NCBI GenBank assembly: GCA_021820645.1
Contig: JAKADJ010000044.1
Location: forward strand, 1 to 12,119
Source: Bacillota bacterium
Lineage (GTDB): Bacteria; Bacillota_E; Sulfobacillia; Sulfobacillales; Sulfobacillaceae
Length of the DNA stretch: 12,119 nt
Direction of reading: 5' to 3'
The notes beneath the pieces are model-generated. The model was not told the DNA's origin. It saw only the letters and a list, made by a program, of their open reading frames with translations, and did not search any database. The position numbers and the translations under genes were made by a program. Each line of letters opens with the position of its first letter. Position 1 is the stretch's first letter. Shown here one piece after another: positions 6,828-12,119 of this stretch.

Positions 6828-8022
6828 TTTGGGCCCCCTTATGGGTCCATGATATCACGGAGCCTATCATGCCCACCAACGTTAGTAGCACCGAAACCAG
6901 TAAGAATGCCGGGATCACGTGGATCTGCTGAATTAAGAGCCCACCCAGAATCGGCCCTACCACCACACTAACCGATGAGACGGTACCGACGGCCGCTTGC
7001 ACCCGTCCCGTCGAATTGACCGGCGTCTTTTGCTGGACCGCCGTCTAAAACGGAATCATGACCACGGCAGTCGAGCTCCCCGCCACGAAGACGACCGAAG
7101 GCACTCCCCACCCGAAATGCGCCCCCGCAAGAAGGGCGGCGCCCCCGAAACCGAGACCAATCACCATCGTCGCCGGCGCCATCCAAGCCAATGGCCGTGC
7201 TGCACGGACCTTTTGCATGAGGATGGCGGCAATCGCCATCCCCACCCCGGACGCTGACATGGTTATACCCAATAGGCGACTCGCATTGGGAAGGGGCCGA
7301 AGCAGGATGATAAACTGGGAATCCACCATCTGTAGCACCAATAACATCAGGCCAAAGAAGAGCACCAAGACAAAGAGGCTCGGCGCCTTCACCAGATAGC
7401 GAAAGCCATCCAGATATCGGGGTTTTGGTTCGTTCGTGGCCTTCCGGGCAAGATGAGCGCGACCACCCCGGAGGAACGCGACAATCACGGCAGACGCTAA
7501 GAAACAACAACCATCGACGGCGAACGGAATCCGCGCCCCAACCCCCGCCACGAGCAACCCGCTCAGGCTAGGCCCGAGAATCTTGGTGCCCTGGGCAATC
7601 AGCATGCGAAGCGACATGGCCTGCCCCATCTGCTCGTCCGGAACAACCTCTTTCAACATCCCCCCTTCCGCAGGGGAAAAGAACGCGTCGATGGTTCCCA
7701 ATAAAGCTAAGGCCAGATATAGCTGCCACAGATCGTGGACCACCAAGATGGAGAGCGCCGCCAGTGCGCTCAGCACGTCAGATATAAGCATGAGCCGTTT
7801 GCGGTCCCAGCGGTCCGCCAGACCACCAGCATAGGGGTGCACCACAATTCCTGGCGCCGTCAGGGCGACCATGCCTAATGCCACGTCAAGTGGGCCTTGA
7901 TGCCAACGGATCGCAATCAGGACCATAACGGCCAAATACAAAATCCACATTCCAAAGCTAGACAGCAGTTGTGCCCCCGTAAAGGCGACAAACGGCCGAT
8001 TCTTCCAGAGTGTCTGGGTCAT
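6751..8022 (-). pseudogene. MFS efflux transporter with one in-frame amber stop
   Basis: A 423-codon frame encodes a complete 12-helix major facilitator resembling the MFS_3 / enterobactin-exporter-like (EntS) proton-driven exporters, but codon 326 (7047-7045) is TAG. Before it are motif A, GGLADRWDRKRLM (66-78), ten helices and a conserved helix 5 region (LIAQGTKILGPSLSGLL). The segment across the stop reads MIPF-stop-TAVQQ followed by TGRVQAAVGTVSS, where relatives read PFQTAVQ..., so CAG to TAG at a conserved Gln is the likely change. Helices 11 and 12 follow intact (PILGGLLIQ, then PAFLLVSVLL). The truncated 325-residue product would lack the last two helices and probably not transport. 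The ATG at 8022 has GGGATGGGAGC upstream. Substrate unknown; the TetR partner suggests a toxic compound. A functional gene with readthrough is not excluded. Confidence 0.8.
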
Positions 8023-8312
8023 CGCTTTGCTCCCATCCCCTTGTTTCGCGGTCGTTTATCAGGTGGCAAGGACTCCATTCGACCCGTACTGGGTGATCAC
8101 TTTTCTTGCGGTGGTCAAGGGTACCTTCCCTGGAAACATATTGAAGATTTGCCGGGCGCCCGACACCCAGTATGGCTCGACTCTCCGCTTTTTAAGGCAT
8201 TCGCTTTGGCCATCCGAATGTGTCATCGCCAGGGGGAGATGGGACGCATACGCCGAAAAATTGGCCCGGTCATGATAAGATTCGAATAGACCAGGAAGAT
8301 GGGGGGACAAGT
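8023..8312. other. Divergent intergenic region between efflux and dehydrogenase units
   Basis: These 290 bases should hold the promoters of both the minus-strand MFS/TetR unit and the plus-strand dehydrogenase operon. A perfect 8-bp palindrome GTGATCAC lies at 8094-8101, about 72 bases before the MFS start. Minus-strand TTGACC (about 8120-8115) has no fitting -10. Open frames on both strands lack ribosome sites and I do not regard them as genes. Confidence 0.4.
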
Positions 8313-9194
8313 ATGGAAATGGGCGATCCAGGCCTAGGGTTTATCGGCACCGGGATTATGGGACGTCCGATGGTAGAACATCTCTTAGCACACCAAGCGG
8401 TAACGGTGTATAATCGCACTCCCGCCAAAACCCAGGGGCTTGAGGAATTGGGGGCTACCCTGGTATCCACCCCTTACGAGGTGGGACAGCAGGCGCGCTT
8501 AATATTCATTATGGTGACCGATGATGCCGCACTAAAATCGGTGATGTATGGAGATGAGGGGCTTTTGGCGGGACTCACCCCCGGGAGTACCATCGTCGAC
8601 CATTCCACGGTGTCGGTGGATTTAACGCGGCGCATGGCTCACGAAGTTGGTGAAATTGGGGCCACCTGGTGTGACGCCCCCGTTACCGGCGGCGACGTTG
8701 GGGCGCGGGATGCAACCTTGACCATCATGGTGGGAGGGCCCAAGTCTACCTTTGACAGGATCACTCCCTACTTAGAGCGGCTGGGACGGCGGATCGTGTA
8801 TGTGGGCGACGTGGGGCAGGGGCAAGCCTTAAAGGTCGTGTCTAATCTGGTGTCGGCCTTAAACCTCATAGCAGCGGCCGAGGGTCTAAGACTGGGGCAG
8901 GAAGCGGGTTTAGCTTTAGAAGCCATGGATGCGGTGATGAGTCACGGTTCGGCGCAATCCTTCGAAGTCTCCAAAATGGTGGACCGTTTTGGCCGCCAAG
9001 ATTATAAGCCAGGGTTTTCGGTGGCTAATCGCTTTAAGGACTTAGGATTGGCTCGTGATCTGGCTCGCTCCCTCGGGCACTCGATACCGTTAGCCGATCA
9101 AGGCTATGCCCTGTATGCCGAACACGTGGCCGAGGGGCACCAATCCCTCGATGAATCGAGCTATATATTGCGGTGGGCCACTCATGAGGATTAA
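8313..9194 (+). CDS. NAD(P)-dependent beta-hydroxyacid dehydrogenase (3-hydroxyisobutyrate dehydrogenase family)
   Basis: A 293-residue cytosolic oxidoreductase, the usual length for the 3-hydroxyisobutyrate / tartronate-semialdehyde / glyoxylate reductase family. It shows the Rossmann fingerprint GFIGTGIMG (9-17), followed by VYNRT (32-36), where Arg suggests NADP preference. Also present are the substrate loop DAPVTGGDVGA (121-131), TLTIMVGG (135-142), the catalytic Lys174 in GQALKVVSN with N178, and FKDLGLA (241-247) with the cofactor-contacting K242. The ATG at 8313 follows GGGGGGA by five bases and gives the normal N-terminus; longer forms upstream add unrelated residues. An ATG six bases further on is also possible. 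It overlaps the HAD gene by 11 bases and heads the plus-strand run. The exact substrate cannot be read from sequence. Confidence 0.9.
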   Translation: MEMGDPGLGFIGTGIMGRPMVEHLLAHQAVTVYNRTPAKTQGLEELGATLVSTPYEVGQQARLIFIMVTDDAALKSVMYGDEGLLAGLTPGSTIVDHSTVSVDLTRRMAHEVGEIGATWCDAPVTGGDVGARDATLTIMVGGPKSTFDRITPYLERLGRRIVYVGDVGQGQALKVVSNLVSALNLIAAAEGLRLGQEAGLALEAMDAVMSHGSAQSFEVSKMVDRFGRQDYKPGFSVANRFKDLGLARDLARSLGHSIPLADQGYALYAEHVAEGHQSLDESSYILRWATHED

Positions 9195-9840
9195 TCGGGT
9201 GCTGTGCGACTTAGACGGGACTTTAGTGGATACCATGGACCTCATCTTGGCGAGCTTTCACCACGCCTTTGAGGCGGGACTCGGGGAAACTGTGACAGAT
9301 CAGGAACTTTTGGTCTACTTTGGCCAAACCCTCGAGGATCAATTCGGTCGTATGCGCCCTCACTTGGGGGCCGAAGAAATTGCCCGACTCATCGCGATCT
9401 ATCGGGAGCATAACCATCGTGAACATGATGCACGGGTCTTTTTAGTCCCCGGGGCGGACCTTGCCCTCGAAAAGCTCAAGCACCAGGGGTATGATTTAGG
9501 AGTGGTCACCTCCAAGCGGCTCGATATGGCCCAACACGGACTCGAATTATTCGGACTCTGGCCATATTTCTCGGTGGTGGTGCACCAAGCGAGTACCAGT
9601 CAACATAAGCCGCATCCGGCACCTATACTAAGAGCCTTGGAACTATGGCAGACCTCGGCGGAACACGTCGTGTACGTGGGAGATAGCCCCTACGACATGA
9701 TGGCGGCCAAGGCAGCCGGATGTTTGGCCTTAGGACTGGCCTACAACACGTTTCCTGCGGATGATCTCTTAAAGGCAGGAGCCGACAGCGTCCACGCCAA
9801 CTGGGATAGCGCGGTAAGATGGATCATGGCAGCACATTAA
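9184..9840 (+). CDS. HAD-family phosphatase, PpaX/phosphoglycolate phosphatase-like
   Basis: A 218-residue HAD hydrolase with all catalytic motifs: DLDGT (nucleophile D9, acid D11), VVTSK (motif II, T109/S110), K142 in HKPHP, and GDSPYD (D167, D171). The cap-domain segments LASFHHAFE and YREHNHREHDA closely follow the Bacillus pyrophosphatase PpaX, which removes pyrophosphate made by HPr serine-phosphate phosphorylase. The length matches PpaX (about 216). Generic phosphoglycolate phosphatase (Gph) activity is the main alternative, and it would pair well with a glyoxylate/hydroxyacid reductase next door. The ATG at 9184 lies inside the end of the dehydrogenase gene and puts the DxD motif at the expected position. 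The frame extends further upstream in the overlap, but those residues are not HAD-like. Confidence 0.87.
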   Translation: MRINRVLCDLDGTLVDTMDLILASFHHAFEAGLGETVTDQELLVYFGQTLEDQFGRMRPHLGAEEIARLIAIYREHNHREHDARVFLVPGADLALEKLKHQGYDLGVVTSKRLDMAQHGLELFGLWPYFSVVVHQASTSQHKPHPAPILRALELWQTSAEHVVYVGDSPYDMMAAKAAGCLALGLAYNTFPADDLLKAGADSVHANWDSAVRWIMAAH

Positions 9841-9867
9841 CTGGATTCAATCGAGGGGGACGGAACA

Positions 9868-10590
9868 ATGAATTTAGACGGAACGGAATTGACCTGGCTC
9901 GGACATGCGAGCTTTGTGGTGAAATCTCCGGGTGGGAAGACGCTGGTGTTTGACCCCTGGCTACAACGGGACGGAAACCCCAAGGCCCCGGAATCTTTTA
10001 ACACCCTCGGGACCGACACACCGGTCGATTACATTTTAATTAGCCACGGTCACTTTGACCACATGGGGAGCGCCGTTTCGTTAGCCAAAGAGAGCGGTGC
10101 TATGGTCATTAGCAACTTTGAAATTGCCCAGTACATAGCCGATCAGGGCGTTGCCAACACCATAGGCATGAACAAGGGCGGCACGCTGGACCTGGGAGAC
10201 ATTCGAGTCACCATGGTGTTTGCGGACCATAGTTCGGGGATCTCAACGGAGAGCGGAATTATCTACGGGGGGGAACCCGCCGGCTATGTGGTGACCTTCG
10301 AAAACGGGATGACGCTTTATCATGCCGGGGACACCAATGTGTTTGGAGATATGGCCCACATTCGCGCACTTTATGCACCCGATGTCTGCCTATTGCCTAT
10401 TGGCGGGCACTTTACGATGAGTCCGAAAGAAGCCGCCTATGCGACCCGGCTCTTGGCTCCTAAGGTCGTCATCCCGATGCATTATGGGACCTTCGACGCA
10501 TTAAAAGGTACCCCAGAAGCTCTCTCGGATCTGCTGGCCGAAGATTCCGTAGAGGTACGAGTACTCACGCCGGGAGGCCAGTATCGGTAG
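9868..10590 (+). CDS. UPF0173-family metal-dependent hydrolase (metallo-beta-lactamase fold)
   Basis: A 240-residue protein of the UlaG/YtkL-like metallo-beta-lactamase group annotated as UPF0173. It opens with LTWLGHASF (8-16) and FDPWL, and carries the metal motif SHGHFDH (H60, H62, D64, H65), H121 after VFAD, the YHAGDTN motif (D155), the IGGHFTM segment (178-184) and MHYGTFD (H205), giving a full two-metal site. It lies 27 bases after the HAD gene with a GAGGGGG ribosome site, so it is probably co-transcribed. Family members act on phosphodiester or lactone-like bonds in vitro in some cases, but the physiological substrate of UPF0173 is unknown. It is about ten residues longer than many relatives, mostly at the C-terminus. 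It ends in TAG. Confidence 0.9.
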   Translation: MNLDGTELTWLGHASFVVKSPGGKTLVFDPWLQRDGNPKAPESFNTLGTDTPVDYILISHGHFDHMGSAVSLAKESGAMVISNFEIAQYIADQGVANTIGMNKGGTLDLGDIRVTMVFADHSSGISTESGIIYGGEPAGYVVTFENGMTLYHAGDTNVFGDMAHIRALYAPDVCLLPIGGHFTMSPKEAAYATRLLAPKVVIPMHYGTFDALKGTPEALSDLLAEDSVEVRVLTPGGQYR

Positions 10591-10634
10591 GCTCTTTTGT
10601 GGGAATCGGGATGGGAAGGGACGTGGCATGACAA

Positions 10635-11318
10635 ATGGGGGCGCCTAAAACAATAAAAAAACCGCGTTCTTTCCCGCCATCTTTGGCGGGCCAGTGCCTG
10701 CGGTATAGCGTCATGGATCTTTTGGGTTTCGGTCGGCTTTTGCCACCGGAGACGCTCACGGCGATGCAAGCGGGAACCCAGTTTCATAAACGGTATCAAG
10801 AAGAATTGCTGAAAACCCACAGCGTTCGTGCCATCGAGGCCCCCATCAAAGATGTGGAGCGCGGCATCTCAGGACGAATCGACGCCATCATTGATGGGGA
10901 TAGTGGTCCGGTGGCAATCGAGTACAAGAGCGTCAATCCGGAGAAGTTTGCTTGGATAGCAGATCAGGGGCCCTTGATCTTGCATTGGGCCCAGTTGCAC
11001 CTCTATTTGGCGATTGGTAGCTTTGCTCGTGGCTGGCTGGTGGTGGAATCTCGGGAGAGTCAGGCACGCCTCATTTTTCAAACGCTGCCGGACCCCATCT
11101 GGGGGGAATGGGTGTTAACCCGCGTGGGGTTGGCCAGAGAATATCAGCTGAGCCGAAAACTACCGGTGCGGGAAATTAGTGAAGGTTGCTTGGTGTGTGA
11201 TCGATGGCAGCGATGCTTTAAGACGGAGACGGAGCGGGCCAGTGCCGTGGAGGAACATCCGGTGTGGCGGCCCGACCCCCCGGTTCCCGACGAGTTTAGA
11301 ATAAGTACAGTGTCCTAA
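10635..11318 (+). CDS. Cas4/RecB-like PD-(D/E)XK nuclease with Fe-S cluster cysteines, not linked to CRISPR
   Basis: A 227-residue nuclease of the Cas4/RecB type. The parts appear in order: an N-terminal Cys21 (SLAGQCLRY), the H51 motif (GTQFHKRYQE), D83 in SGRIDAII, E96 and K98 in VAIEYKSVN, and the RecB QxxxY motif Q120-Y124 (AQLHLYLAI). Three C-terminal cysteines follow, C185, C188 and C194 (EGCLVCDRWQRCF). One N-terminal plus three C-terminal Cys is the 4Fe-4S arrangement of Cas4 and AddB-like nucleases; the fold typically degrades single-stranded DNA. No cas gene or repeat array lies in the window, so this is a solo Cas4-like protein, perhaps in repair. ATG 10635 is the first start after an in-frame stop. 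Its ribosome site (GGAAGGG, 14 bases away) is poorly spaced, hinting at coupling or low expression. Confidence 0.85.
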   Translation: MGAPKTIKKPRSFPPSLAGQCLRYSVMDLLGFGRLLPPETLTAMQAGTQFHKRYQEELLKTHSVRAIEAPIKDVERGISGRIDAIIDGDSGPVAIEYKSVNPEKFAWIADQGPLILHWAQLHLYLAIGSFARGWLVVESRESQARLIFQTLPDPIWGEWVLTRVGLAREYQLSRKLPVREISEGCLVCDRWQRCFKTETERASAVEEHPVWRPDPPVPDEFRISTVS

Positions 11319-11334
11319 AAAGGAGAGATGCGTG

Positions 11335-11781
11335 ATGCCGATGGCTTCGGTGAAATTTGATGCGGGGATGAAATTTGTCGCGGAGTCGGGCTCGGGACAC
11401 ACCATCGTGATGGACTCGTCGCCAGAGGTCGGTGGCCAAAATCAAGGGGTCCGACCGATGGAACTGGTGCTCGTGGCACTAGGAGGGTGCACCGGCATCG
11501 ATGTGATTTCGATACTAAACAAAATGCGCGTCACGGTGGATAGTTTTCAGATGGACCTAGACGGTACTAGACAAGAGGAACATCCCAAAGTGTTTCGAAC
11601 CATCGTCCTCAACTATCGATTTCAGGCGGATCCGGGTGCGATCGACAAGATTTCCCGTGCGGTTCATTTGAGTCAAGAAAAATATTGCAGTGTCTCGGGC
11701 ATGCTAAGCCAGGCGGCGCGGATCGAGGCCAAAATTTATTTAAACGACGAATTGGTGGAAACTTTGCAACCCGTCTCCTAA
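11335..11781 (+). CDS. OsmC-family peroxide-stress protein
   Basis: A 148-residue OsmC/Ohr-superfamily protein that probably reduces organic peroxides through a cysteine pair: C52 in ALGGCTGID and C118 in KYCSVSG. GVRPMELVLVAL (38-49) supplies the conserved Arg and Glu of the active site. The KYCSVSGML form is typical of the YhfA-like OsmC subgroup rather than Ohr. An AAAAGGAGAG ribosome site fits the ATG at 11335 (8-base spacing); a GTG three bases earlier is a close alternative. It starts 16 bases after the Cas4-like gene and is probably in the same transcript. Cytosolic, no signal peptide. Activity on a specific peroxide is inferred from the family. Confidence 0.92.
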   Translation: MPMASVKFDAGMKFVAESGSGHTIVMDSSPEVGGQNQGVRPMELVLVALGGCTGIDVISILNKMRVTVDSFQMDLDGTRQEEHPKVFRTIVLNYRFQADPGAIDKISRAVHLSQEKYCSVSGMLSQAARIEAKIYLNDELVETLQPVS

Positions 11782-11824
11782 AATTCGCAAGAACTACGTG
11801 AGTCCCAAACCACAACCCTGCGCA

Positions 11825-11852
11825 CACTACCTCTGCGAGAGGCAGGAGGTGA
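11825..11852 (+). promoter_or_regulatory. Hairpins that could hide the ribosome site of the last gene
   Basis: CCTCT-GCG-AGAGG (11830-11842) forms a perfect 5-bp stem directly before the Shine-Dalgarno AGGAGGTGA. Alternatively TACCTC (11828-11833) pairs with GAGGTG (11846-11851), covering the ribosome site. The two folds share bases and exclude each other. No ligand-binding domain is apparent. Confidence 0.3.
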
Positions 11853-11857
11853 ACAGG

Positions 11858-12028
11858 GTGCCCGATACCAAAAAGTCATTACGGAAGTTTAACCAAGAAC
11901 GTTTTCAACAAGAGGTGGCTCGTGAATTAGGCATTGACCTTAACGTGGACGACGCCACCAGGCCCGGCGCGAAAAATCTAACGCAGGACCAAGCATTGCC
12001 GGAAGATCCCGAAGAGGACAACGAGTGA
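11858..12028 (+). CDS. Small protein resembling the first half of an alpha/beta-type small acid-soluble spore protein
   Basis: A 56-residue soluble protein starting at GTG, chosen because a near-perfect AGGAGGTGA lies five bases upstream. Residues 13-34 (ERFQQEVARELGIDL, then NVDDATR) resemble the first helix of alpha/beta-type small acid-soluble spore proteins, where the pattern is [K/R]-x-E-[I/V]-A-x-E-[L/F]-G-[V/I]-x-L followed by an Asp-containing turn and Arg. In those proteins the helix binds DNA and holds the site cut by the germination protease. The second DNA-binding helix is missing here and is replaced by a strongly acidic tail (PEDPEEDNE), so DNA binding as in true spore proteins is doubtful. 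It is the last gene before the terminator. It could instead be an unrelated small acidic protein. Confidence 0.62.
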   Translation: MPDTKKSLRKFNQERFQQEVARELGIDLNVDDATRPGAKNLTQDQALPEDPEEDNE

Positions 12029-12045
12029 GACATTTTTTTGTACTG

Positions 12046-12077
12046 ACGACGCCGGGCCTTAGCCCAGCGTCGTTTTT
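12046..12077 (+). terminator. Intrinsic terminator of the plus-strand operon
   Basis: ACGACGCCGGGC and GCCCAGCGTCGT form a 12-bp stem with one C-A mismatch and a CTTA loop, followed by TTTTT. It begins 17 bases after the stop of the spore-protein-like gene and is a textbook Rho-independent terminator. Confidence 0.93.
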
Positions 12078-12082
12078 GTTAA

Positions 12083-12111
12083 TTGGCTTGACCCGCGAGG
12101 TTCGGTATAAT
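12083..12111 (+). promoter_or_regulatory. Sigma-A-type promoter leading out of the window
   Basis: TTGGCT (12083-12088) and a perfect TATAAT (12106-12111) are exactly 17 bases apart, directly after the terminator. They should start transcription of a gene beyond the right edge. Confidence 0.68.
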
Positions 12112-12119
12112 CGGAACAG

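Noticed and set aside
8059..8310. 83-codon minus-strand frame before the MFS gene
   Set aside because: No ribosome site and no recognisable domain; it covers the region expected to hold the divergent promoters. A transposase remnant was considered but has no supporting motif.
8220..8312. N-terminal extension of the hydroxyacid dehydrogenase
   Set aside because: The extra 31 residues precede the normal family N-terminus and the ribosome site GGGGGGA points to the ATG at 8313.
10635..11318. CRISPR-Cas locus around the Cas4-like gene
   Set aside because: No direct-repeat array and no other cas gene is present on either strand of the window.

Overview
The window looks like chromosomal DNA of a Gram-positive, spore-forming aerobe. 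The evidence is a CtaG whose residue pattern resembles the Bacillus protein, lipobox-bearing lipoproteins, strong Firmicutes-type Shine-Dalgarno sequences (one is AGGAGGTGA), and a small gene whose core resembles an alpha/beta-type small acid-soluble spore protein. An acidophilic Sulfobacillus-like Firmicute fits best, but that is inference; no rRNA or other marker is present.

Layout. (1) 1-2292, minus strand: a compact cytochrome-oxidase/copper maturation operon. In transcription order it holds a YtkA/FixH-like lipoprotein, an unrecognised multi-span membrane protein, CtaG, and a DsbD_2/TauE-type membrane protein that runs off the left edge. (2) 2293-3083: a divergent intergenic region with a strong -10 box for the minus operon, an imperfect 14-bp inverted repeat and possibly a decayed zinc-ribbon fragment. 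(3) 3084-4815, plus strand: an unrecognised lipoprotein, a translationally coupled 63-aa protein, and a membrane-anchored thioredoxin-like gene with a WCKYC active site that is interrupted by two in-frame stop codons. (4) 4986-5801, minus strand: a stand-alone Rpn-type PD-(D/E)XK recombination nuclease. (5) 6168-8022, minus strand: an MFS efflux gene with one in-frame amber codon, overlapping a downstream TetR/AcrR regulator. (6) 8313-12028, plus strand: a tightly packed run of housekeeping and stress genes: a beta-hydroxyacid dehydrogenase, a PpaX-like HAD phosphatase, a UPF0173 metallo-hydrolase, a Cas4-like Fe-S nuclease, an OsmC-family protein and the spore-protein-like gene. It ends in a clear intrinsic terminator, followed by a promoter that points out of the window.

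The left operon and the divergent thioredoxin unit probably act together outside the membrane, handling copper or thiol redox for the terminal oxidase. The MFS/TetR pair is a classic efflux module that may be inactive. The most unusual feature is three in-frame nonsense codons in two otherwise intact reading frames, with no frameshift in either. Pseudogenisation is the simplest explanation, because TAG and TGA also end intact genes here. Readthrough or sequence error would need testing. I see no CRISPR array, tRNA, rRNA or complete insertion sequence.
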